Assembly: GCA_964394585.1 (NCBI GenBank)
Contig: CAYMYI010000175.1
Location: forward strand, 1 to 6,327
DNA from: CAYUJH01 sp964394585
Lineage (GTDB): Bacteria; Bacteroidota; Bacteroidia; Cytophagales; Flammeovirgaceae
Length of the DNA: 6,327 nt
Direction: 5' to 3'
How positions within the stretch are numbered: the first letter of the stretch is position 1; each line of letters begins with the position of its first letter. A program made the translations under genes and the position numbers. The notes beneath the pieces were generated by a model. The model searched no databases, was not told the origin of the DNA, and saw only the letters and a program-made list of their open reading frames with translations. This document shows positions 1-5,920 of the stretch, one piece after another.

Positions 1-557
1 TTCGACTGCCCAATGGCGTGTAAAACCTGGCGAAATTCTTCTTCTTTCTGCTTGGGTTCGGCAAGTTTTTCAGCATTTTCCTCTTCTAATTTTTTGCGTT
101 CGGTGATATCGAACCGAACGGCAATGTATTTCTTAGGTTTTCCGTCTTCGCCGAGGATAGGGGCAATGGTTGCATCAACCCAATAGGCGCTTCCATCTTT
201 TGCTCGGTTTTTAATTTCACCTTGGAAAATTTCCCCGGCTTTAATGGTTTCCCACATTTCTTTGAACACTGCTTTGGGCATATCCGGGTGGCGAATCATG
301 CTATGTGGTTTGCCCACGAGTTCCTCTGCACTGTACTGTGCTACTTCGCAAAACTTTTTATTCGCGTAGGTGATAGTGCCATAGATATCGGTTTCGGAAA
401 CAAGGGCAGCTTCATTGAGTACGTCTACCTTGGCGAGTAACTCTGCATCTGAAATATGACCATTACCATTTTCGGCGTGAGGTGTTACTGGTTTTTGCTT
501 TTCTTTCTTGGAAGAAGGTAAAACGCTTTCTCTTTTAATATTTTCTCCTAAAGCCAT
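1..557 (-). CDS. Aer-type PAS domain sensor protein, C-terminal part beyond window
   Basis: Partial gene: 185 codons are visible from the ATG at 557, and the reading frame runs off the window at base 1. The start is the first ATG after an in-frame TAA at 576-578. Residues 1-40 are a polar, low-complexity leader with no signal peptide or membrane segment, so the visible part is cytoplasmic. Residues about 45-153 form a PAS domain of the Aer type: TYANKKFCEV (63-72), YSAEELVGKPHSMIRHPDMP (75-94), W102, then KNRAKDGSAYWV and the closing FDITERK (149-155). The RHPDMP block is shared with the FAD-binding PAS of the aerotaxis receptor Aer, so redox or oxygen sensing is a reasonable inference. A charged helix follows (156-177), then FRQVLHAIGQS, which may start a second PAS or a linker. 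The output domain (methyl-accepting, kinase or other) is outside the window. It lies 118 bp downstream of the ParA gene on the same strand. Confidence 0.88.
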   Translation of the reverse strand, partial: MALGENIKRESVLPSSKKEKQKPVTPHAENGNGHISDAELLAKVDVLNEAALVSETDIYGTITYANKKFCEVAQYSAEELVGKPHSMIRHPDMPKAVFKEMWETIKAGEIFQGEIKNRAKDGSAYWVDATIAPILGEDGKPKKYIAVRFDITERKKLEEENAEKLAEPKQKEEEFRQVLHAIGQS

Positions 558-675
558 ATTGAGATATTCTATTGTTTAAAAAAAATGGAGCCAAAAAGTA
601 GATAGATGAATTTACTAAAAAATCGTACACAAAACGGAGGATTGTTTATTTATTGTAAACGGGTGATGTAAGATT

Positions 676-1428
676 TCAGAGGGTTATCACTTTTTCTGCT
701 AAGGCTTTGTAGGCAAGGGCACTTTTCGAATCAGGGGCATACGATACGATACTCCTTGCAAAAGAAGGGGCTTCGACGGCTTTTACGTCGGTACCCACCT
801 CAATGGGGAATATGGGTAACCCGTAGTGTGTTTGCAAATGGTGGAAAATTTCGCGTGTAACATTTCGACGATAATCCACCATTACTGGTAATAATCCTGC
901 GATGGTGAGGTGAGGGTTCAAGTTTTCCTTTACACTAAACACGGTATTTACGATGAGGTCGAGGGCTTTCATGCTGAGCACTTCTAGTTGTATGGGAATG
1001 ATTACCTGTTGGGCAGCCGTAAGCGCATTTACGGTAAGGATAGATAAGGAAGGAGGGCAATCAATCAGAATGTAGTCAAACCGGTGAGCGATGGGAGCTA
1101 AGAGCTGTTGGAGTACCCACTCGCGTTGGGGATAGTTTACCAGCGAAAGCTCAGCATCGGCAAGCGATATATCGGCAGGGAGTACCGAAACGCCTTCTGT
1201 GTTCAGCATAATATCATCGGGGTGTAACGCTTCGAAAACCAAATCGGCAAGCGATTGCTCGCATGCTGAAAAACCAAGATAATACGTGAGGCTTGCCTGT
1301 GGGTCGAGGTCGACCAAAAGTACTTGTTTCCCCAGTGTAGCTAATGCTGTTCCTAAATTTACGGTGGTAGTGGTTTTGCCCGTTCCGCCTTTTTGGTTCA
1401 CTATGGCAATTACCGTAGGTTCTGGCAT
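676..1428 (-). CDS. ParA/Soj/MinD-type P-loop ATPase without adjacent ParB
   Basis: A 250-residue protein, normal length for a chromosomal ParA without an N-terminal helix-turn-helix. It has the deviant Walker A motif KGGTGKTTT at residues 13-21, with signature lysine K13 and catalytic-loop K18, the second motif VDLDPQAS (39-46), and Walker B ILIDCPPS (120-127). The family forms ATP-dependent dimers that bind DNA nonspecifically and position plasmids, chromosomes or protein clusters. In the C-terminal block where Soj proteins usually read NVRLSEAPS, this one reads VKAVEAPS (215-222), so the usual arginine is a lysine; R187, R188 and R192 could supply other DNA contacts. The ATG at 1428 places the Walker motif at the expected distance from the N-terminus; no Shine-Dalgarno is seen. 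No ParB is next to it: a divergent envelope gene lies upstream and an Aer-type PAS gene downstream. This argues for a cargo-positioning or accessory role over the main parAB pair, but that is inference. Confidence 0.93.
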   Translation of the reverse strand: MPEPTVIAIVNQKGGTGKTTTTVNLGTALATLGKQVLLVDLDPQASLTYYLGFSACEQSLADLVFEALHPDDIMLNTEGVSVLPADISLADAELSLVNYPQREWVLQQLLAPIAHRFDYILIDCPPSLSILTVNALTAAQQVIIPIQLEVLSMKALDLIVNTVFSVKENLNPHLTIAGLLPVMVDYRRNVTREIFHHLQTHYGLPIFPIEVGTDVKAVEAPSFARSIVSYAPDSKSALAYKALAEKVITL

Positions 1429-1671
1429 GGTCAGTATACATTATTTAAGTTAAGAGGCTAGGAAAGATAACTCAATACTTTAAATAAGCCGATGACGTAA
1501 AAAACACCAAGTCCTCGAAGCCTATCGTTTTGACTATCTCTTTCAGAAACTAAACGAAAAGATAATAGAATGCAAGATGAGCCTTCTCAAAAAAGAATCT
1601 CTTTGTAGGTGTAGGCTTGTCAAAAAAAAGTTTATTTACACTTGTTACCATCTTGTTAATTTAATCATTTA

Positions 1672-1689
1672 CCTTAACCGAACTTAAGG
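1672..1689 (+). promoter_or_regulatory. Short inverted repeat (hairpin A) upstream of DUF5916 gene
   Basis: CCTTAA at 1672-1677 and TTAAGG at 1684-1689 are exact reverse complements separated by six bases (CCGAAC). As DNA this is an operator-sized dyad; as RNA it is a six-pair stem. Its right arm is also the left arm of the longer repeat ending at 1733, so the two folds cannot coexist. Whether the region is transcribed is not known. Confidence 0.45.
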
Positions 1690-1733
1690 GTTATACAGTT
1701 CTTTGTAAACCAACTATACATTATAGCCCTTAA
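1684..1733 (+). promoter_or_regulatory. 12-bp inverted repeat (hairpin B) ending just before DUF5916 start
   Basis: TTAAGGGTTATA (1684-1695) pairs with TATAGCCCTTAA (1722-1733) over twelve positions, eleven Watson-Crick and one G-U, with a 26-base loop. The stem ends nine bases before the ATG at 1743, where it could hinder ribosome access if transcribed. It competes with hairpin A for bases 1684-1689, giving an either/or arrangement like a leader switch. A DNA-level reading, with three CCTTAA half-sites for a dimeric repressor, fits equally well. Confidence 0.45.
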
Positions 1734-1742
1734 TCAACCCTC

Positions 1743-3941
1743 ATGAAACGTTCTTTGCTGCTGTTTTTTTTCGGTTTTGTATGTGGTATCGTGCAAGAAA
1801 GCAAAGCACAAAGCGCTACTACGCACTATCAGTTGCCAATCGCCGAATTAAAAAGCCCGATTACATTGGATGGAAAACTCGAAGAACCTTGTTGGCTACA
1901 AGCTGAAGTTGCCACACAGTTCTATATGAATTTCCCAGCAGATACGGCATATGCCCAAGGGCGGACTGAAGTGAAAATGCTATTCGACCAAACGGCGATT
2001 TACCTTGCTGCAACAGTTTACAGCCAAACGCCCGAACAAGCCTATATTGTCTCTTCGCTTCGCCGCGATTTCAATGCTCGCCGCAACGATTGCTTCTCTG
2101 TTGTATTTGATCCGTTCCGCGATGGGCTCAATGGGTTTGTGTTTTCTGTTTCGGCATACGGGGTGCAGCGCGAGGGTTTAATTGCCAATGGAAACGATAT
2201 AGACGCCAGTTGGGATAACCGATGGTTTAGCAAAGTAACACGTTCCCCCGAAAAGTGGACGGTAGAAATGATGATTCCTTTCACCACACTGCGATTCCCC
2301 CCAAATACCACCGAATGGGGCGTAAACTTCATTCGGTTCGATCAGCAAATCAACGAGTACTCGTCGTGGAAGCCAGTGCCGGTCAATTTCGGAGTTGAAA
2401 ACCTTGCCTTCACAGGAATCGCCCAGTTTGAAAATCCGTTACCAAACCCAGGGATGAATATGGCATTTATCCCCTATGTGAGCAGCAATATTTCTAAGGA
2501 TCACGCTGAAGGGCAAACAACCAACTACAAAGCCAATGCAGGGTTTGATGCCAAAGTAGCGGTAACCCCTTCGCTCAATCTCGATTTAACATTTAACCCC
2601 GATTTTTCGCAAGTAGAAGTTGACCAACAAGTAACCAATCTACAACGGTTTGAAATTTTTTTTCCGGAACGCCGTCAATTTTTTATAGAGAACAGCGATT
2701 TGTTTGGGCAATTTGGCTTTAGCCGTTCTACTCCCTTTTTTTCACGCCGCATTGGTATAGGGGAAGATACCGTAAGCGAAACAACGGTACAAACGCCTAT
2801 TTTATATGGCGCTCGGCTCAGCGGAAAGCTCAATCGCGATTGGCGCATCGGGCTGTTGAATATGCAGACGGCTAAAGATGAGGAAAAGGGGATTTTAGCA
2901 CAGAACTACTCGGTAGCGGCAATTCAACGGCAGGTTTTTTCTCGCTCTAACATCGGGATGATTTTCGTAAATCGTCAAGGTTTTGAAACCCCTGAAGAAG
3001 CCGATAAATATACTCGGGTGGTGGGGCTCGACTACAACCTTAATTCGGCAGATGGAAAGTGGGAAGGGGACTTCTGGATACATCGGGCGTTTAAGCCCAC
3101 ACAAAGCGATAAACGTTTTGCCCATGGGGGCTTCTTGCGATATGCTACACGAAAACTCAACGTTTTTTGGGTACACGAGTACATCCAAGAAGATTACGAT
3201 ATTAACGATATCGGTTTTATCCGCCGTACAGGGATTTCGCGCGCTCGCGCAGGTTTTAATTATCGGGTTTTCCCTAAGAATAGCAATGGCATTGCTCAAC
3301 ATCAGTTTTCGGCGCGTTACGGTACATTCATGACAGAGTCCTTCGAATTGCTCGATCGAAACGCAGAACTTGAGTATGAAGTGCTCTTTACCAACCAAAG
3401 CCAAATTGGTGTGCTTTATACCTACGATTGGATAACCCTTACCGACCCGTTTGACCCTACCAATACCGAAGGGCTTGAACTACCCGAAGGCTCCCTACAT
3501 TCATTCGGGCAGCTTCGCTTGCAGTACAACACCGACCCACGAAAACTATTTAATGCACAGGTAAACACCTCGTATGGGACATACTTTAATGGCGAACGCT
3601 TCAGGGCTTCCGGCAGCTTTAACTATCGTTTTCAGCCTTTTGGGCAATTTGCCATCAACATAGACTATAATAAGATTGAATTGCCTGAGCAATATAACGA
3701 CGCCGAATTATGGCTAGTAGGTACTCGACTCGACCTTTCGTTCACCCGTAGCCTTTTCCTCTCATCTTTTATGCAATACAATCGGCAATCAGAAAATATT
3801 AACCACAACGTTCGGTTACAGTGGCGTTTCCACCCCGTATCCGATTTGTTCATTGTATATACCGATAACTACCTACCTCAAGATTTTACTGTAAAAAACA
3901 GAGCACTTATTATGAAGTTGAGCTATTGGCTGCCCATCTGA
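1743..3941 (+). CDS. Secreted DUF5916 protein with N-terminal CBM9-like domain
   Basis: A 732-residue protein of typical family length. Residues 1-22 are a signal peptide (MKR, hydrophobic core, then SKA before Q23). Residues about 36-225 match the family-9 carbohydrate-binding-like fold that begins these proteins: ITLDGKLEEPCW (40-51), then alternating strands including FDQTAIYLAATVYS. The rest is the DUF5916 domain, recognised from LDLTFNPDFSQVEVDQQV (280-297) and FFPERRQFFIENSDLF (306-321), followed by FSRRIG. The C-terminal half has many strands alternating aromatic and polar residues, suggesting an outer-membrane beta-barrel, though the last residue is not the usual Phe. Family members are often labelled hydrolase or hypothetical; I know of no established reaction, and ligand binding by the CBM9-like part is only inferred from fold. 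The ATG at 1743 is required for the signal peptide. The gene lies head-to-head with the parA-like gene. Confidence 0.93.
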   Translation: MKRSLLLFFFGFVCGIVQESKAQSATTHYQLPIAELKSPITLDGKLEEPCWLQAEVATQFYMNFPADTAYAQGRTEVKMLFDQTAIYLAATVYSQTPEQAYIVSSLRRDFNARRNDCFSVVFDPFRDGLNGFVFSVSAYGVQREGLIANGNDIDASWDNRWFSKVTRSPEKWTVEMMIPFTTLRFPPNTTEWGVNFIRFDQQINEYSSWKPVPVNFGVENLAFTGIAQFENPLPNPGMNMAFIPYVSSNISKDHAEGQTTNYKANAGFDAKVAVTPSLNLDLTFNPDFSQVEVDQQVTNLQRFEIFFPERRQFFIENSDLFGQFGFSRSTPFFSRRIGIGEDTVSETTVQTPILYGARLSGKLNRDWRIGLLNMQTAKDEEKGILAQNYSVAAIQRQVFSRSNIGMIFVNRQGFETPEEADKYTRVVGLDYNLNSADGKWEGDFWIHRAFKPTQSDKRFAHGGFLRYATRKLNVFWVHEYIQEDYDINDIGFIRRTGISRARAGFNYRVFPKNSNGIAQHQFSARYGTFMTESFELLDRNAELEYEVLFTNQSQIGVLYTYDWITLTDPFDPTNTEGLELPEGSLHSFGQLRLQYNTDPRKLFNAQVNTSYGTYFNGERFRASGSFNYRFQPFGQFAINIDYNKIELPEQYNDAELWLVGTRLDLSFTRSLFLSSFMQYNRQSENINHNVRLQWRFHPVSDLFIVYTDNYLPQDFTVKNRALIMKLSYWLPI

Positions 3942-3954
3942 CCGGCTAATTCAA

Positions 3955-3987
3955 TTTGAAAACCGCAGGGCATTCTGTGTATATTTG
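3955..3987 (+). promoter_or_regulatory. Bacteroidota-type housekeeping promoter for the sigma-54 regulator gene
   Basis: TTTG at 3955-3958 (-33 element) and TATATTTG at 3980-3987 (-7 element, exact to TAnnTTTG) are separated by 21 bases, within the spacing reported for Bacteroidota promoters. The start would fall at about 3992-3995, giving a leader of some 35 bases to the ATG at 4029. It lies wholly in the 87-bp gap after the DUF5916 gene, so the regulator can be transcribed independently of that gene. Confidence 0.62.
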
Positions 3988-3997
3988 TTCTGAGAAC
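3987..3997. promoter_or_regulatory. 11-bp palindrome at predicted transcription start
   Basis: GTTCTGAGAAC is a perfect palindrome around a central G. It begins on the last base of the predicted -7 element and covers the expected start site, a usual place for a repressor operator. It is short enough that chance is possible, and no protein is assigned. Confidence 0.35.
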
Positions 3998-4028
3998 GGA
4001 TTATCCATCTACTGCGAAACTTCTTCCC

Positions 4029-5531
4029 ATGAACCACCCCGAAACCTCCGAAATTAGAATTTTATATGTTGACGACGAGCAGGAAAACCTCGATAGCTTT
4101 CAGCTCATGTTTATGGACGACTACCACGTTTTCCTAGGCGCTTCTGCCGATGAGGGGATGCAATCGTTAAAAGATGCCGAAAAGCGTAACGAGGAAATCC
4201 ACTTGCTCATTTGCGACCAACGCATGCCCAAAGTAACCGGTACTGAGTTCATGGCGCAAGTAAACGAACAGTTCCCCGATATTGTCAAAATTTTGGTAAC
4301 CGGCTACAGCGACATCGAAGTGATTACACAGGCGATTAACAAAGCGGGTATTTACCGCTATGTGAGCAAACCGTGGGAGGAAGTCGAATTGCGCCAAACC
4401 ATTTCACAAGCATTTCAGCATTATCGCCTAGCGAAAGAAAACAAAGAATTGCTCAAAAGCCTGAAAAAATCAAACGAGGAACTTACCGTAGCCTTAAAAG
4501 AAGTAGAAACGCTGAAAAATAAGTACAAAGAAGAAAACCTGTATTTACGCCAAGAAATCAATCTAAATAAGAATTTCAAAGAAATTGTAACTCAGAGTAA
4601 ACAATTCAAGAAATCGCTCAATAGCATACAGCAAGTGGCTAAAACCGATTCTACCGTGCTAATTTTAGGAGAAACAGGCACCGGAAAAGAACTAGTAGCT
4701 CGCGCCATCCACAACTTGAGCAACCGCAGTTCGCAAACCTTAGTGAAAGTTAACTGCGCTGCCCTGCCCAACAACCTGATTGAAAGCGAGTTGTTTGGGC
4801 ACGAAAAAGGCGCATTTACCGGTGCGATCAACAAAAAAGTAGGGCGCTTCGAGTTGGCAGATAAAGGCACGCTATTCCTCGACGAAATTGGCGAAATGCC
4901 CATGGAGGTACAATCGAAATTGCTACGCGCTTTGCAAGAAGGAGAGTTTGAACGCATCGGCAGTACGAAAACCTTAAAGGTGGATGTGCGCATTGTGGCG
5001 GCTACCAACCGCGATTTATCCGAAGAAGTACAAAAGGGAAATTTCCGTTCAGACCTCTACTTCCGCCTCAATGTTTTTCCGGTAGGGCTACCCCCTTTGC
5101 GCCAACGCAAAGAAGATGTTGCCCTGCTTGCCAACCACTTTGTAGCGAAATACTCCAAGAAAATGGGGAAAAACGTAACCTCAATCCCGAAAGAAGTACT
5201 CGAAAAGCTAGAAAAATACCATTGGCCGGGCAACGTGCGCGAATTGGAAAATATCATAGAACGCGCTGTGATTATCAGTATGGGCAGCACCTTAGAGTTC
5301 GGCGATTGGCTAGAAGATACCCCCCAAGTAAACCATACAGCCAACGATGATATCCTGGTAAGTATGGAAGAAATGGAGCGGCAGTACATCATCAAAGTGT
5401 TGAAAGCCGCTCATGGCAAAGTAAGTGGTAAAGGCGGTGCAGCAGAAATACTAGAAATGAATCCGGCAACCTTGCGCTCACGCATGAATAAACTCGGTAT
5501 CAAAATGGGCAAAAACATTGCGGATTTGTAG
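4029..5531 (+). CDS. NtrC-family sigma-54-dependent response regulator
   Basis: A 500-residue cytoplasmic transcription activator. The receiver domain (9-125) has acidic residues D15/D16, phospho-acceptor D63 in CDQRMP, T91 in LVTGYSD and K114 in YVSKPW, so it should be phosphorylatable. Residues about 134-179 form a Lys/Glu-rich coiled coil. The sigma-54 AAA+ domain (about 190-425) is complete: Walker A GETGTGKE (214-221), the sigma-54-contacting GAFTGA loop (261-266), Walker B TLFLDEIGEM (281-290), FRSDLYFRLNVFPV and WPGNVRELEN (399-408). The Fis-type helix-turn-helix (about 446-491) carries GKGGAAEILEMNP and TLRSRMNKLGI, as in FhlA-like regulators. It is expected to hydrolyse ATP to open sigma-54 promoters; targets are unknown and no -24/-12 site (TGGC-N7-8-TTGC) was found by eye in the gaps here. 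No histidine kinase is adjacent, so its partner is elsewhere. It has its own promoter and terminator. Confidence 0.96.
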   Translation: MNHPETSEIRILYVDDEQENLDSFQLMFMDDYHVFLGASADEGMQSLKDAEKRNEEIHLLICDQRMPKVTGTEFMAQVNEQFPDIVKILVTGYSDIEVITQAINKAGIYRYVSKPWEEVELRQTISQAFQHYRLAKENKELLKSLKKSNEELTVALKEVETLKNKYKEENLYLRQEINLNKNFKEIVTQSKQFKKSLNSIQQVAKTDSTVLILGETGTGKELVARAIHNLSNRSSQTLVKVNCAALPNNLIESELFGHEKGAFTGAINKKVGRFELADKGTLFLDEIGEMPMEVQSKLLRALQEGEFERIGSTKTLKVDVRIVAATNRDLSEEVQKGNFRSDLYFRLNVFPVGLPPLRQRKEDVALLANHFVAKYSKKMGKNVTSIPKEVLEKLEKYHWPGNVRELENIIERAVIISMGSTLEFGDWLEDTPQVNHTANDDILVSMEEMERQYIIKVLKAAHGKVSGKGGAAEILEMNPATLRSRMNKLGIKMGKNIADL

Positions 5532-5532
5532 A

Positions 5533-5554
5533 AAGGGTACTTTCGAGTATCCTT
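5533..5554 (+). terminator. UUCG-loop hairpin terminator after the sigma-54 regulator gene
   Basis: AAGGGTACT (5533-5541) pairs with AGTATCCTT (5546-5554) over nine positions, including one G-U, closing on the very stable tetraloop TTCG. It starts two bases after the TAG stop codon. The U-tract after it is weak (TTGTTAAG counting the last arm bases), so termination may be partial or the hairpin may mainly protect the mRNA 3' end. Confidence 0.68.
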
Positions 5555-5590
5555 GTTAAGAAACATTAGATATTTTGTTCGGTTTTATTA

Positions 5591-5618
5591 ACTTTTTCAA
5601 TTACTTTTTCAATTACTT
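5591..5618 (+). repeat. 12-bp tandem direct repeat upstream of the small secreted protein gene
   Basis: ACTTTTTCAATT occurs twice back to back (5591-5602 and 5603-5614), followed by the first four bases of a third copy (ACTT, 5615-5618). It ends eight bases before the ATG at 5627, so it occupies the leader or promoter. A weak promoter-like pair upstream (TTG at 5553-5555, TATTTTG at 5571-5577) has poor spacing. The repeat could be a replication-slippage product or paired binding sites. Confidence 0.8.
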
Positions 5619-5626
5619 CGATACAG

Positions 5627-5848
5627 ATGTTTAATTTAAATTATTATCTGTATGAAAAATTGTTCAAAATTTTAATTGCTACTGTAGCGTTAGGGTTTAC
5701 GCTCACAGCATTTAATTCCCCATTTGACTATCTTCTTTTGGAAGGGCCTGACGGTGAAGACATTGTAGTGGAAGGAAAACCTCCTCATAACTATGTTTGG
5801 GATTGTCGAGCAGAAGGACAACCTTGTGTGCCCATTCCTGTCCCATAA
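5627..5848 (+). CDS. Small secreted or membrane-anchored protein with two C-terminal cysteines
   Basis: A 73-residue protein that I do not recognise. Residues 1-14 hold basic and aromatic residues including K11 and K14; residues 15-29 (ILIATVALGFTLTAF) form a hydrophobic segment that could be a signal peptide cleaved near residue 30 or a membrane anchor. The mature part is about 43 residues, acidic in the middle (GPDGEDIVVEG, 40-50), with C60 and C67 spaced to form a small disulfide loop and a Pro-rich end, PIPVP. An in-frame TAG at 5567-5569 with no start codon other than the ATG at 5627 in between fixes the start. It sits between two hairpin terminators, so it is probably a monocistronic unit. 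The signal-like N-terminus and clean stop favour a real gene over a chance ORF. Small exported peptides of this build are common in Bacteroidota, but no function can be assigned. Confidence 0.72.
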   Translation: MFNLNYYLYEKLFKILIATVALGFTLTAFNSPFDYLLLEGPDGEDIVVEGKPPHNYVWDCRAEGQPCVPIPVP

Positions 5849-5860
5849 GTTCTGTAATTT

Positions 5861-5896
5861 TAGAAGTTATGGCTTAAAAAAAGACCATAACTTCTA
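5861..5896 (+). terminator. 12-bp stem hairpin terminator after the small protein gene
   Basis: TAGAAGTTATGG (5861-5872) and CCATAACTTCTA (5885-5896) are perfect reverse complements around a 12-base loop containing seven consecutive A. The stem begins 12 bases after the TAA of the small gene and 24 bases before the next ATG. The following TGTTTC is only mildly U-rich. A stem of this length and placement best fits a terminator, possibly acting weakly or as a processing site. Confidence 0.68.
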
Positions 5897-5920
5897 TGTT
5901 TCAATAAAAACTAAAAAATT

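Larger units (their letters stand above)
1429..1742. other. Divergent intergenic region between parA-like and DUF5916 genes
   Basis: A 314-bp spacer without a credible ORF, AT-rich with A and T runs, presumably holding the promoters of both flanking genes. I found no full TTTG/TAnnTTTG pair on either strand. The nearest is TATCTTTC on the minus strand (1469 to 1462), seven of eight bases of the -7 box but lacking a -33 partner. The right half carries inverted repeats described separately. The ten-mer TATACATTAT occurs twice, at 1435-1444 just before the ParA start and at 1715-1724 just before the DUF5916 start, which could be a shared operator or chance in AT-rich DNA. Confidence 0.6.

Noticed and set aside
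222..440. 72-residue plus-strand frame at the left end
   Set aside because: It is antisense to the PAS domain coding sequence, which carries clear family motifs on the minus strand.
1214..1441. 75-residue minus-strand frame overlapping the start of the ParA gene
   Set aside because: It is the ParA coding sequence read in a shifted frame; the real frame carries Walker motifs.
1462..1469. Minus-strand TATCTTTC as a -7 element for the ParA gene
   Set aside because: It is one base off consensus and has no TTG at a proper distance upstream.
2983..3333. 116-residue plus-strand frame within the DUF5916 gene
   Set aside because: It overlaps conserved coding sequence in another frame, and has no motif or start signal.
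2895..3404. 169-residue open frame on the minus strand inside the DUF5916 gene
   Set aside because: It is antisense to a confident family member, shows no domain, and its composition is that expected of an antisense frame of real coding DNA.
3942..3979. Possible terminator after the DUF5916 gene
   Set aside because: Only three-pair complementarity (CGG/CCG) and no T-run were found.
4592..5008. 138-residue minus-strand frame within the sigma-54 regulator
   Set aside because: It runs antisense to the Walker A, GAFTGA and Walker B coding region, whose constraints explain the lack of stops.
5553..5577. Promoter-like TTG plus TATTTTG before the small exported gene
   Set aside because: The spacing of 15 bases is short, the -7 box lacks one base of TAnnTTTG, and the TTG overlaps the terminator arm.
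5895..5902. TATGTTTC as a -7 element for the GLPGLI-like gene
   Set aside because: No TTG lies at the right distance, and the bases overlap the hairpin arm.
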